NCBI RefSeq assembly: GCF_018446385.1
Contig: NC_055987.1
Span: 6,657,705-6,721,704 of the forward strand
Length of the DNA: 64,000 nucleotides
Direction: 5' to 3'
Origin: Zingiber officinale
Taxonomy: Eukaryota; Streptophyta; Magnoliopsida; Zingiberales; Zingiberaceae
A model generated the notes under the pieces. It saw only the letters and a list, made by a program, of their open reading frames with translations. It did not search any database and was not told where the DNA came from. The first letter of the stretch is position 1, and each line of letters begins with the position of its first letter. Position numbers and translations under genes: made by a program. Shown here piece after piece: positions 1 to 14,409 of the stretch.

Positions 1-245
1 CCTAATAGGAATTAAATCAAACACTAGAGATGCAATAAATTGAGCAGAAAACCCAGATTGCTGCATGTAAGCTACTTCAAAAATTGAGCAGAAATAATCA
101 ATTTCAAGCCGTGCGCACTCGGAGAAGAAGCAAGGATTCGAGTACCTGTGAACGTAGGGGATGGAAACCTTCGAGTAATTGCGGAAAGGGGACGAGTTGG
201 AACCGGAAATAGAGATGGCGGCGTCACGGCAGTAGCAAAAGCCAT
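1..245 (-). CDS. First exon of a probable plastid-targeted protein (partial, runs off left edge)
   Basis: On the minus strand an ATG at 245 opens a reading frame to about 146, where a GT donor (CACAG/GTACTC) follows. The 33 encoded residues begin MAFATAVTPPSLFPVPTRPL and continue SAITRRFPSPTFT. They are rich in Ser, Thr, Pro and Arg, have Ala after Met, and contain no acidic residue, which is typical of a chloroplast transit peptide. Bases 1-145 would be the start of intron 1, and the rest of the gene lies to the left of the window. The mature protein cannot be identified. The gene is divergent from the ABIL gene, whose ATG is 670 bp away. Transit-peptide character is a composition judgement. 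The exon is too short for certainty, and the alternative is a chance frame in a promoter. Confidence 0.5.
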
Positions 246-914
246 TACTTCTCCACAAGCGAGAATCTAGAGATATAAAAAGGATCCTTTGCTGGAGTTG
301 GTACCTCGTCTTGAATTCGTGGGGGTTGAATTTTAGCAGCTCGAGCAGAAAAACTCGCTGCTTTCGTGCCTGTCCTTTTTAGTGGCGAAAACTAGCTCTT
401 TTATCCGAAATATTGCAGATTGCTCCCTAAGTTTTTGGAGAATCTAGTTCACGTGAGCCATGCATGTTATGGTGTCGGATGAAATTGTTCCTTCTCGACA
501 CAGACAGTCGCAGACAGTTCACAGGATAGAGCTGCTATATATGATGCAAGTGGCAGCCATGAGTGACACAAGAGAACGATCAGTCGGCTAATGGTCACAC
601 CTGCGCCAGTGGACCTAACTTCGACTTTAGTTGTGCAAGTGATTGACCTAAAAATTCGGTCGTGATGTCTAATTACTGCATAATGATTCGATAGCAAAAG
701 ATACATAGAATTTTATCTGCCTCCATTGCTGTATTACTGTGAGCTTTTTAACAAAGTGCTCCTTGTCTCCGGCTTCATTTAAGGTTATAGGCCTCACGGG
801 ATTCTACACTTTTTGTCGTCTTCTCGTCCTCCATCTCGTGCCTCCCTCGACTCTCAAAGCACTCAATCCTCAGTTCCCCACGCAGCCACTCTTCTTCCAC
901 CTCTGTGCACATCT
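246..914. promoter_or_regulatory. Intergenic region between divergent genes, probable bidirectional promoter
   Basis: This 669 bp stretch separates the minus-strand start at 245 from the ABIL ATG at 915. It has no convincing coding sequence. A TATA-like run (CTATATAT) lies at 534-541, about 375 bp before the ABIL ATG, so the ABIL leader may be long or spliced. Assignment as a shared promoter rests only on gene orientation. Confidence 0.35.
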
Positions 915-2111
915 ATGGAGGAAGGCAAAGACGTGGAGCACTCCAGAGCAACAGCCAGCTCCGTAATGCCATTGCCTAAATCTCCATCCACACAGTATGA
1001 AGAGAATGGGAGAGAGGAGGAGGGCTTCCACAACGCTTTGCTGGTCTTACAACATCTCTATTTTTTTCCCCTGCTAAATTAAATTGTTTCTGCTACTAAT
1101 TTCTAGTTGCAGGAGCTGAAAGACCTGCGGTCTCAGCTTCACCATGCGGCAGAACATTGTGAGCGTGCATTTTCCTCAGCCCAGCAGAAGAAGATGTGAG
1201 CTGTTAATTTCTTCTTCCTTTCTTTTCTTTTCTTTTCTTTTCCCTGTATCAACAAACAATTTCGGGAGGTTGATGTGCATTAGTGTAAAATTAGGATTTT
1301 GGAGGGGACAAAGAGCTACATATGTGAAGCAGTTGTGGCAATAGTCGACCATTTAGGAACTGTCTCATCCAAACTCGAGCAGAGTCTCCTTGCAAATGCT
1401 GTGGTTAAGCAGACTGAACAAAGAATTGGTTGCTTGAAGCAGGTGAAGAAGTTTCTTCAATGCCATACATTAATTTTTAACACAGTAAACAATGATGGTG
1501 CCTGCCATTAACGCAAATGATATAATATTCTCATAGCTTATTAGAAACTGGAATTTCAAACTTACGCGCAGAGAATCCTTGCTTGCCAACAATATGCCAT
1601 GTGTCTTGAGCTGTGTAACATGCAACTGGACATCAAATTCCCTCAACACCATCAGCATTATGTCTCACCAGGTACATGTTTGTTCTTCCATTACTAGATT
1701 CTTCATGCAACGCTTAAAATATATATGCAGAATGAAAAGGATGCCCTTTCAGTATCATAATTTAGGTGAAGCTTGCAGACACAAAATGAGGACCTACTTC
1801 CTTAATTTACAGATTACTTGATCTAATCTTAATGACATGCAGGAGCAGATTTTGCTAAGGCAATTCCAGTTCTTGCAAAACCTAGCAAACCTGCATGCAG
1901 ATGCAAGACTGAGGTAAGAACCTAACCGACTGTCAAATTCTTCTTTAAGACGATAAAGACATTCTCCATTTCTTTTGAAAGGTTTTATATGTTTTCAAAT
2001 TTTGAATACCTGCAGGATCTGCATGTGCTGGCCGGTGCCTATCAAAAGAAGAAGCCAAAGCAAGTGAACAACTTCTTGTCATTTATGGGAGTGAGTAAAA
2101 GAAAGATATAG
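915..2111 (+). CDS. ABIL5-like: ABL interactor-like protein (ABIL5-like), six exons
   Basis: Exons read in frame: 915-1043, 1113-1195, 1295-1442, 1572-1671, 1843-1913 and 2016-2111. All five introns are GT-AG, and the sum is 627 nt, giving 208 residues plus TAG. The N-terminal half carries the ABI/ABIL signature: FHNALLELKDLRSQLHHAAE, then QQKKMILEGTKSYICEAVVA, then IVDHLGTVSSKLEQ. The C-terminus contains CRCKTEDLHVLAGAYQKKK and NNFLSFMG. In plants ABIL proteins are the Abi subunit of the cytosolic SCAR/WAVE complex, which activates ARP2/3-driven actin nucleation. The short length and the ILE-TK-YIC-A segment resemble the ABIL5 type (from memory of the family, not a search). The start at 915 (MEEGKDVE) was chosen because short ABILs begin this way; an in-frame ATG at 813 is possible. 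The last exon also ends at a donor-like GGA/GTGAGT at 2090, so a longer isoform cannot be excluded. Confidence 0.8.
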
Positions 2112-2743
2112 GAATTAATTATATATGTTGTTGGGGTTGCCTTCGCTTCACTGCCTATTTGTGTATCGTAGCTACTTGGAGAACATCTGCTGAATGTATT
2201 TTCTGAGTGATGGTTGGTGAATTAAGAGAAATCAAGTCTTCATATAAAGAAAAGCATGTTCACTTTTCTTATATGACCTAATTCATATCAATCTTAATTC
2301 TTACAGTGCAGTTATACTGAAGCAATAGTTCTTGGCTACTATATTTGAGGTAAATTGAATAATCAGTCAGTTCTATGGGAGTGCAGAGGAGCCCTATGTT
2401 TGCTAGGGTTGGTGATGTTTCGTTAATCTTGAGCTTGAAAATCTCATACCGAGGGCTATCATTTCAAGATACTACCGTTTTAAGTTTTCCAAAAATTTTA
2501 AAGAAGAGGAAAGAAAATTGGAAAGGTTTGGTAAAAATGGAGAGGAAAGAAAAAGAAATAGAGCTTTTGAAATTCTATTTGCGAATTTATAACTTGAAAA
2601 GAAATTGAAAATTATATAAATATAATATTATGTAATGTTATTTGAAGGGTGGGCATATCAAACGGGTCACGGGAATACTAGGTTTATAAAAAATATATAT
2701 TTGATAATTATAGATTTAAAGAATTGAACGAAAATTTAATGTA
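2112..2743. other. AT-rich intergenic region holding the left boundary of the duplication
   Basis: No gene is seen here. From about 2575 (TATTTGCGAATTTATAAC) rightwards the sequence is closely matched from about 38818. To the left of this point there is no match, so 2575 marks the left end of duplication unit A. The 77-codon frame at 2375-2608 is AT-rich and has no recognisable features. Confidence 0.6.
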
Positions 2744-2828
2744 CCGACCTTAGCTCAGTTGGTAGAGCGGAGGACTGTAGAGGTTGCAGATGATCCTTAG
2801 GTCGCTGGTTCGAATCCGGCAGGTCGGA
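2744..2828 (+). tRNA. trnY-GUA: tRNA-Tyr (GTA) with a short intron
   Basis: The 85 nt sequence begins CCGACCT and ends AGGTCGG plus discriminator A, giving a seven-pair acceptor stem. The D-arm (TTAGCTCAGTTGGTAGAGC) and T-arm (GCTGGTTCGAATCCGGC) are intact. The anticodon region reads ACTGTAG, giving anticodon GTA (Tyr), and is followed by about 12 extra bases before ATCCT, matching the intron that nuclear tyrosine tRNAs of plants carry just 3' of the anticodon. It looks functional. A decayed copy lies at 38999-39083. Confidence 0.9.
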
Positions 2829-3081
2829 CTTATTTTAATTTTTGTCAATGAAAAATGATTTGTTTAAATAATTTTGGACAAATAAAACTTAAAATTGGCG
2901 AAATTTTCTAACAAGAATTGTATTATTCTGAAGTTGTCGATTTGTTTATTTTTTTTAAAAAAATGAAAGTGATTACAACGTGTATTGATAATATTATAAA
3001 ATAAATCTCTCTTTATTTGGCCATAAAATAACTTTCCAATTGTAAGAATAAGAAATTTACGATGGTAATTAAAGACAGTAC

Positions 3082-3155
3082 GGTGTCGTGGTGTAGTTGG
3101 TTATCACGTCAGTCTAACACACTGAAGGTCTCCGGTTCGAGTCCGGGCGACGCCA
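3082..3155 (+). tRNA. trnV-AAC: tRNA-Val (AAC)
   Basis: The 74 nt cloverleaf begins GGTGTCG and ends CGACGCC plus A. The anticodon loop CTAACAC gives AAC (Val), within stem CAGT/ACTG. The T-arm TCCGGTTCGAGTCCGGG is intact. No intron is seen, and all arms pair, so the gene looks functional. It sits 253 bp after tRNA-Tyr in the same orientation. A copy with a 3-base deletion lies at 39295-39365. Confidence 0.9.
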
Positions 3156-3974
3156 TCATTTTTATCCATTCTACCTGTAACGATGGAAGTGCATCAATCC
3201 TTGCCGTTTATCTGTACCAGCGCGACTCTCAAAGCTGATGATCAAACGTATTCGTGATCATTACACGAACTTTACATACTGTTATTTTATTCGTGATCAT
3301 TCCGTCATTCCATCCACAAAAATGTTTATTTCGCATTAATAATTTTTATTTTATTTGTCTTTGATAATTTAAGTGTTTAAATTCACATATATTGATGGGG
3401 ACTGTCACAAAAATCTAAAGAAATAATAATCTTCCTGTGCCCTTCAATTAAATTTTCAAAATCTTATCCAAAAAATAATGCCAAGTCAGCACCAAGTGTC
3501 AAGAGAATTGTTTTTTTTTTAACAAAATAAGTATTTCTTTATTTTTATTCCACTCCGTAAATTAATGTATTTCACATCTTCTACATTGTTGGTACAAATG
3601 GATATGTACGTCTGCACTAGCTTCGAATATAATTTAAGGTCAAACAAATCAGAGCCAACAGATATATTGTCTTCCTAATCCTAGAAATATTAAATTAACC
3701 ATATTTTTATCCATACACGGATAAAATAAAACTCAATGAAATAAAATTTAATATTAAAACATAATATTGACGACGACTTTCATTTTTTTTTAAAAAAAAA
3801 GAAAATAAATAAAAGTGGCATACCCTTTTGCCTCTTTTATAACTGACTTCCTTGGGGTTGGTAAACAGCAGCACATCCCCTCACCGTTTCTCTTCTATTA
3901 CGCCACTTCCATTCTCTGTGGCTTTGATCGCATGGAGGTGCCATTTTAGGGTTACGTTAAGTGTTGCATTTCCC
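3156..3974. other. AT-rich intergenic region and CIPK upstream sequence
   Basis: No gene is seen. The sequence is matched, with indels, by 39366-40337 in unit B. A TATA-like CTTTTATAAC at 3834-3843 lies about 135 bp before the CIPK ATG at 3975, a sensible place for a former core promoter. The same motif is kept in unit B (TTTTTATAAC near 40240). Confidence 0.5.
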
Positions 3975-7718
<3,744 letters not shown>

Positions 7719-10003
7719 GTTATCCTCTGCTGGCGATGCGAAGTTTAGACTCTGTGCCCAGCTCACTGAGTCCCTGTCTAACTGAGCTGAACTCTATGAC
7801 TAGAAACTCGGGAAGCAATATGTTGAGCCTTCAACGAACAATCTCTGCTCATGCGCCCAGGCAGTTTGCAATAATAGCAAACTGACTGTCTCAGGGTGCA
7901 GGCTGATGTGGTGTGCTCTCTGGATCAACATCGGGCGCAATGGATGTCACTGGCGGGTTGTTTCTGGGTCTGCTGAGGAGGCCGGAAACATCCTGATGAA
8001 GACCGCCTTGACTTCTGAGGCTAACCAGATGCCCCAGAAGTTCCCTGACCTGGCCAACTGCGACCACTGTGTTCTGTCCGGTCGCCTGTGCCTGCTGGAT
8101 CTGTCCTGATGTCTGACCTGTCTGCTTCCTTTTCTTGTCCGGATACACTCTCTGGTGAGCTGACTCAATCATAAGGGCTCGGTCCAGTGTCTCTATGTAA
8201 GATGAGTTCCCAAAACCGGCAAGCTTTACTTGCAGATATCCATCCAGTCCCTGAATTAAACTGATACATACGGGAACTGTCCTCAGCAACAAGTTCTGGA
8301 TAAAATCTGGCCAACCGATTAAACTCAGCATTGTACTCTGTCACCGAGCGGTTGTTCTATCGTAGACTCAGAAAATCCTGTCGACGAGTCATCTGATATG
8401 CCTATGGGAAGTAGCGGCTCTCAAAATCCTCACTGAATCTGGCCCAGGTGATGTTTTGCTCGCCTATGATGGAATGCTACATATCCCACTAGGTGTCGAC
8501 CTCATCCCGTAAATGGAAAGCAGCCAGCTCTACTTTCTCCCACTCGGAGCAAGTCATGTAGAAGAAGGTCCGCTCCATAGTCTCAACCCAGGACTGGGCC
8601 ACACTCGGATCAATCTCTCCTTGGAATAGTGTGAATTGACTCTTCATCGACTCTGCCAATGCTGGAATCCGGCCTCGTGCCGCGACAATATCAGTGAGGT
8701 ACATAGGGATCGATGCGAGAACTGGCGGAATCCCTGGAGCTGGTGGTACAAGCAGTATCGCTGGATAGACTAGGGGAGGTACTCTCGGTGCTACTGCATA
8801 AGCTGGAGCATATACCACTGGTGGCACTGCAGGATTGATATGAGTGGTCACGGCTGGAGGTACGGTAGGTGGTGGTACCAGAAATGGAGCAACCGGTACC
8901 GCTGGTGTGAGTGCTGGGTACACTGTAGGCACTGGGGTGCGGGTGTCGGGTACACGATAGGTCCAGGTGGCGGTGGTGTCGGGTACGCCGCAGGCTCTGC
9001 TGGTGGAGGTACCGGGTTTGCCACGGGTGATACAGTGTATAATGTTTAAGTGGGTACCTCTAACGAAGCCACCGAAGTCTGAGAGCCCGATGCACCCGTA
9101 GTATCATGAGTCTGTCCCTGACCGACAGGCTCAACCCAGTAGGCATCTCTGGCAAGTCCGTTGCCAGAGATTCCAAAGTCCTCTTACGTGGCCGTCCAAC
9201 ACCACGTCTCATTGCAGATGCACGTGTAGATCTCCTCATATCTGTTAAGTTATAACTCAGATATTACTACAAGTAACAAAAATCATAAAATTACCTTTTT
9301 ACCTATTTGTCGTCAGGAGACGTTCCGTTGCTGTCCAGTCCCCATACATAACCTCGGATCCCGTTCCGATACATGAACATAACGGAAATCCGTACAAATC
9401 CGAAAGTACCCAGTTTTAACCCACAAACCGTGCTCTGATACCGAATACATCGGTATCAGATTAACATGCAAAACCAAAATACGAAAACCAAGCATCCGAA
9501 ACCAGGCTCTGATACCAAATAAATTGTCATGCCCCGGGGGAGTCCCTACCAGAGGAAATTTCGGCAGCATCTCCCATGTACGGGTGACAATCTGACACTT
9601 TCTACAACATATCCATACACGGCCAACACGGCCGGAAACATATAATAAAATAAAAGTGACAACCACACAGTATAATAGTAAACAAACCAAACTAAAACAA
9701 TGATAAGGAAAATCGTCCCAAATATCCTACTCCATTACACTCATTAAACTCAAATCATATTCCTACTCAACGACACCCATAAAACTCAAATCACCACGAT
9801 GCAAACAAAATCAACTCACCTCTTCTATCGTCCAGGCAGGCATGTAGCGGAACATATCCAAATAAAACCCCAGCAACAAATAATGGAAACACCATACAAT
9901 ATCCATAGAGCAAAACCAGAACAAGTCTAAAACATAGTTTAGATAGTATAATAAGAAACCAAAAGACCAAACAAACATCCTTGTGATTTGCAGGGGGACT
10001 AAC
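7719..10003 (-). mobile_element. GYP2: truncated gypsy element, gag and 5' LTR part (copy A)
   Basis: On the minus strand the order is LTR end (9525 and up), primer site complementary to initiator Met tRNA (TTTGGTATCAGAGC near 9507-9520), Pro-rich gag leader, gag core around 8300-8930 (ERTFFYMTCSEWEKVELAAF) and a zinc-knuckle-like remnant near 7830-7870. Pol and the 3' LTR are absent. The element abuts the CIPK C-terminus at about 7718. This gag type and the LTR end GGGGCATGACA fit a Tekay-like chromovirus. It is a fossil with many breaks and is shared by both duplication units, so it predates the duplication. Confidence 0.7.
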
Positions 10004-11032
10004 TGTTGGAACGCCAAGATTGTTTTGGTGTGATCAACAAGTTAAGTTAGGCCTTGTGTGTTTTGAACCTTGTGTCTAAGTGTATAGGAGCTTAAGAGCA
10101 CAGGTAGTCGAGCGGAAGACGCAGCTAGCGAGAAGGACGGCACGCGGTGCGTCCGAGGGACGAAGCGCTGCGGAAGAGTACACCGACGGACGAGAAGGAA
10201 GCGTGCGGTGGTTCCGAAGGACGAGAAGCCGGAGCGGAAGACTGCTCGAGGAGCAAGATACGCAGCTAGCGAGAAGGTCGGCACGGGGTGCGACCGAGGG
10301 ATGAAGACTGCGGATGAGTATGCTGGCGGACGAGAAGGAAGCACGCAGCGATTCCGAGGGATGAGAAGCCTGAGCGGAAGCCTGCTCGAGAAGACCGAAA
10401 GTTGGGTTCGGGTGAGCCCTATTCCGGATGGCAGAGATCACCTAAGCGAGCGGAAGACTCGGTCTGAGACGAACGGAGCCGGAGCAAAAGACTCGGAATG
10501 AAAAAAGTCAACGGGGTTGAGTTTCCCAGCTGGGGCGCCCGGAACAGTCCGGGGCGCCCAGACCCCTCCGGGGCGCCCGGAACCCTTCCGGACGCCCGGA
10601 GTTGACTTCTTAACCAGAACGCGTCAATCGCGATCTGAATGTTGGGGGATAAAGTTTTATCCCCCAGGGCGCCAGGAATCCCTTCAGGGCGCCCCGACCA
10701 AGGCTATAAATACAGCCTTGGTCCAGTAGCTTTTAAATAACTCAAGCAATTCACTTCCAACACTTGTATGCTCAGTTTCTAGTTAGCTTCTTTATTTCTA
10801 CGCTTCATCGTTGTAAGAGGCTTCTCCGCCTGAAGGAATTTTTAGTGCGATCATCTTCCTTGGATTAACAACCTTCCCGGTTGTAACCAAATCAAATCCG
10901 GTGCCTCTTCTTTTTGTTATTTTCTGCTTAGCTAATTTATGCAAGTGTAGTCTAAGAAAGTTCGAGAAAGGTTTTGTGTTTAATTTTTCAGGCTATTTAA
11001 CCCCCCTTCTAGTCGGCCGTCGTGATCCAACA
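10004..11032 (+). repeat. SRV1 left LTR
   Basis: A 1029 bp LTR beginning TGTTGGAACGCC and ending GATCCAACA, next to the primer site. It carries two diverged copies of a unit of about 141 bp (starting GCAGCTAGCGAGAAGG at 10120 and 10261), followed by the GGGCGCCC palindrome cluster. Confidence 0.85.
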
Positions 11033-11152
11033 AGTGGTATCAGAGCCAAGGCGCTTCAGGAGGACTAACCGCCAATCGAAGCAAAGATAATGGTCGGACC
11101 AAGTATCTACCTGCCAAAATTCGAAGGGGATTTCGTTACCTGAAAAAAGCGA

Positions 11153-12502
11153 ATGCAGGTATTTTTTACAACAGATTTTGAGTTAATTTTAATAATGGAA
11201 TTTGGTTTTGTAGCTCCAGAGGGCAAAGAAAAATATCAATGGACGAAAAAGGAGAAGGTCGACTACGTGGCGAACGGAAAAGCAGAATACCATCTGCTAA
11301 GCGTTCTTCCGCCACAAGAAGTCAACCGAATCGGCAACTACAACTCCGCGAAGGAACTTTGGGAGAAGTTCCTCGAGCTGCACGAAGGGGCGTCCAAAGC
11401 CAAGATTGCTAGACGAGATCTACTTCGCAATCAGCTCACCAGCCTGCGACTTGGGGAAGATGAGACAGTTGCACATATACACTTGAGAATTAAAGAAATC
11501 GTCACCAAACTTTCAAATCTCGGAGAAAAGGTAAGTAACCGAGATTCACTCAGGTACGCGTTAAATTCTTTTCCGAGAAATTCAAAATGGGCGTCACTAG
11601 TAGACACCTTTTATATTTCAAAAGACTTACAAAAAATTTCATTAGAAGAATTCTTTTCTACATTTGAAGTGAACGAATCAAGATGTGCAGGTACCAAGGA
11701 GCCCAAGAACAACGTCGCCCTTAAAGCATCGAGAGACGAACCTGAGTCAGAGTCTTCTCTCAACGACGAGGAAATGGTAATGATGGTAAGACGGTTTAAG
11801 AATCTTTGTAAATCTAGAAAATCTAACCATCTGCAGGGGAAAATGAAAAGGACCATCCGCTGCTACCACTGCGACGAAGAAGGGCACGTCAAGGACAACT
11901 GCCCCAAGCTAAAGAATAAGGACAAGGATAAAGGTAAGAAGCATGTCCAAAAGCGCAAGGCCCTAAAGGCGATGTGGGACGACACGTCATCCGAATCGGA
12001 AGTCGAGGCGTTCTTCAGGCTTGCATTAATGGCGAGTCATGAAGACGATGACTGCGATTCAAGCTCTTCCGAAATGAGCATCGATGAAGGGGGAGCTACG
12101 TCGAAAGAAAGCAGCACTTCAGGGGGAGACACAGACAACGAGATCGACAAGGTAAGTCAGGTACGATCTCTTTCTCCTGATAAACTCTTTAAATTTGTTA
12201 AATTGTTAACAAAAGATTACTGCAAATTAGAAAAAGGAAATAAAAGTTTAAAAGTAATACTAGCTAAATCTTGCCCTCTAGAAGATTTAGACAAATCAAA
12301 ATTAGAAAATGAAAAATTAAAATCAGAAAATGAAAATATGAAAATTCAAGTAGATAACTTGAAAACCCGTGCATGCTCATCTAATACAAATTTTAGAAGA
12401 TTTAATAATTTAAATTGGTATTTTCGATATCATAAAGGTCAGATTAGAAATATTTCAAAGAAATATGTCCCTAAGAAATTTTTAGTCAATCCAGTAGGCT
12501 GA
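11153..12502 (+). CDS. gag: SRV1 gag (retrotransposon capsid protein)
   Basis: A long uninterrupted copia-type gag frame. The N-terminal half carries the helical capsid signature: AKELWEKFLELHEG, then KIARRDLLRNQL, then LRYALNSFPRNSKW. A CCHC zinc knuckle (CYHCDEEGHVKDNC) lies near 11860-11901, followed by an acidic Ser-rich stretch and a Lys/Glu-rich coiled-coil-like tail. No protease, integrase or reverse transcriptase follows. The family role is to form the virus-like particle in the cytoplasm. The true start may lie slightly upstream. Confidence 0.75.
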   Translation: MQVFFTTDFELILIMEFGFVAPEGKEKYQWTKKEKVDYVANGKAEYHLLSVLPPQEVNRIGNYNSAKELWEKFLELHEGASKAKIARRDLLRNQLTSLRLGEDETVAHIHLRIKEIVTKLSNLGEKVSNRDSLRYALNSFPRNSKWASLVDTFYISKDLQKISLEEFFSTFEVNESRCAGTKEPKNNVALKASRDEPESESSLNDEEMVMMVRRFKNLCKSRKSNHLQGKMKRTIRCYHCDEEGHVKDNCPKLKNKDKDKGKKHVQKRKALKAMWDDTSSESEVEAFFRLALMASHEDDDCDSSSSEMSIDEGGATSKESSTSGGDTDNEIDKVSQVRSLSPDKLFKFVKLLTKDYCKLEKGNKSLKVILAKSCPLEDLDKSKLENEKLKSENENMKIQVDNLKTRACSSNTNFRRFNNLNWYFRYHKGQIRNISKKYVPKKFLVNPVG

Positions 12503-13310
12503 AACCTATATTGGGTTCCAAAGTCCTATCTGACTTGAACTTGAATTAATCAGATTTAGAGTTTTCAGTGAGAAAATTAGACATTAAAATTTCTTTATGA
12601 AGCTTTGTCTAAGAAAGTGGTTGTTGCTATAATAACCAAGAAGGTCTAGTGTCTCGCCACTACCTGGAAGGCAAAATATTAAAATAAAATGTTTAATTAA
12701 CTTTTTGATAAAAGCATTAAGGTGAAAACTTAATAATGCTTTAAAAAAAATTTTAAACATTTTTTTAAAAAAAATTCAAATTTGTTTTACTTAGAAATTT
12801 TTTTTTTGCATAAAACTTTTACATAAAAGTTAAAAGTTTTTTCTGAAATTTCTGCTTAAAATCTTTACTTAGAAAATTTTTCAAAAATTTTTTTAAATCA
12901 GATTTTTTTTTTAAATTCTCTTACTTAAAGTTTTACTTAGGAATTGTTTAACTTAGAATATTTTTTCCTTAAGTTAAAAAAAATTCTTCTGAAAATTATA
13001 AATTGTTTTGAAAATATTTTTTGTTAGAATTTTTTTTTCAAAAATATTTTTTTTGCAAATTCTCTAACTTAGAGCTTATTCAACTTAGAATTGTTTAAGA
13101 AAATTAGAAATTTTTTAACCTTAGATTTTTTCGGAACCCCATTTTTTTTGTAATCAAAGGAGGAGAAGGAAAATTATAAGTCTAGGAGGAGGTAGACCAA
13201 ACTTTAAATTTTCTATCTTTTTGCACTTTATTGCAAAAATAGTTAATTTATTTTTTTATGTCTATTTACCCTAGCTTAACTTGGGTTGCTCACATTAAAA
13301 AGGGGGAGAT
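12503..13310 (+). other. SRV1 T/A-rich 3' untranslated region
   Basis: An 808 bp non-coding stretch between gag and the right LTR. It is dominated by T runs and repeated short words such as AACTTAGAA and TTTTTTAAA. It occupies the place where pol lies in autonomous relatives. Confidence 0.7.
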
Positions 13311-14271
13311 TGTTGAACCCCCAAGGTTGTTTTGGTGTGATCAACAAGTTAAGTTAGATTCTGTGTGTTTTTAACCTTGTGCCTAAGTATGCAAGAGCTT
13401 AGGAGCACAGGTAGTCGAGCGGAAGATACAGCTAACGAGAAGGATGGCACGCGGTGCGTCCGAGGGACAAGGCGCTACGAAAGAGTACACCGGCGGACGA
13501 GAAGGAAGCGTGCGGTAGTTCCGAGGGACGAGAAGCCGGAGCGGAAGACTGCTTGAGGAGCAAGAGACGTATCTAGCGAGAAGGTTGGCACGGGGTGTGA
13601 CCAAGGGACGAAGACTGCGGATGAGTACGTTGGCGGACGAGAAGGAAGCACGCACGATTCCGAGGGACGAGAAGCCAGAGCGGAAGCCTGCTCGAGAAGA
13701 CTGGAAGTTGGGTTCAGGCGAGCCCTATTCCGGATGGCAGAGATCACCCAAGCGAGCGGAAGACTCGGTCTAAGGCGAACGGAGCCGATGCAAAAGTTGG
13801 GGCACCGGGAACTGTTCGGGGCAGCTTGGAGTTAACTTCTTGACCAGAAGGCGTCAATCACGATCTTAACGTTGGGGAATAAAGTTTTATCCCCCCAGGG
13901 CACCTGGAATCCCTTCGGCCCACTCCGACCAAGGCTATAAAATATAAATACAGTCTTGGTCCAGATGCTTTTAAATAACTCAAGCAATTCACTTTCAACA
14001 CTTGTACACTCATTTTCTAGTTAGCTTCTTTATTTCTGCGCTTCATCGTTGTAAGAGGCTTCTCCGCCTGAAGGAGTTTTTAGCGCGATCATCTTCCTTG
14101 GATTAACAACCTTCTCGGTTGTAACCAAATCAAATCCAGTGTCCTTCTTTTTGTTATTTTCTGCTTAGCTAATTTATGCAAGTATTAGTCTAAGAAAGTT
14201 CGAGAAAAGTTTTGCGTTTAATTTTTCAAGCTATTCAACCCCCCCTTCTAGCCGACCGCCGTGTTCCTACA
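13311..14271 (+). repeat. SRV1 right LTR
   Basis: A 961 bp LTR beginning TGTTGAACCCCC and ending GTTCCTACA, clearly diverged from the left LTR and with a reduced GGGCGCCC cluster. It is preceded by the polypurine tract AAAAAGGGGGAGAT. Confidence 0.85.
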
Positions 14272-14409
14272 CTAGCGATTGGAGATCTCCGAGCAACCTC
14301 AACCTGAAATTGGTAATATCAACGGGGTAAGTCAACTCCACAACAGGTAACTACTGACATGTATAGAAAAAAATAAATAACAAATAGCAATAATTATGCG
14401 TACAGTCTC
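14272..14409 (-). mobile_element. GYP2 LTR, middle piece
   Basis: A 138 bp stretch between the end of SRV1 and the start of SRV2. By position it continues the GYP2 LTR that stops at 10003, and includes the right target duplication of SRV1 at its start. No coding sequence is seen. Confidence 0.5.

Larger units (their letters stand above)
10004..14271 (+). mobile_element. SRV1: gag-only Sirevirus-like copia element inside the GYP2 LTR (copy A)
   Basis: A 4268 bp element with left LTR 10004-11032 and right LTR 13311-14271. It is flanked by CTAAC (9999-10003) and CTAGC (14272-14276); unit B keeps CTAGC at the left side, showing the original target. The primer site AGTGGTATCAGAGCC follows the left LTR, and AAAAAGGGGGAGATTGTTG spans the polypurine tract and the right LTR start. 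Only gag is present (11153-12502), and the 0.8 kb after it is T/A-rich and non-coding. The LTRs contain GGGCGCCC palindromes (10531-10703), a 141 bp tandem duplication (10120-10400) and a TATA box (GGCTATAAATACAG near 10702). LTR divergence is visible by eye, so it is fairly old, and it predates the A/B duplication. Confidence 0.85.

Noticed and set aside
739-966. A 75-codon upstream gene, or an ABIL start at 813
   Set aside because: The 739 frame has no features. The 813 ATG is in frame with ABIL, but the residues it adds are low-complexity and the start at 915 fits short ABIL proteins better; it remains possible.
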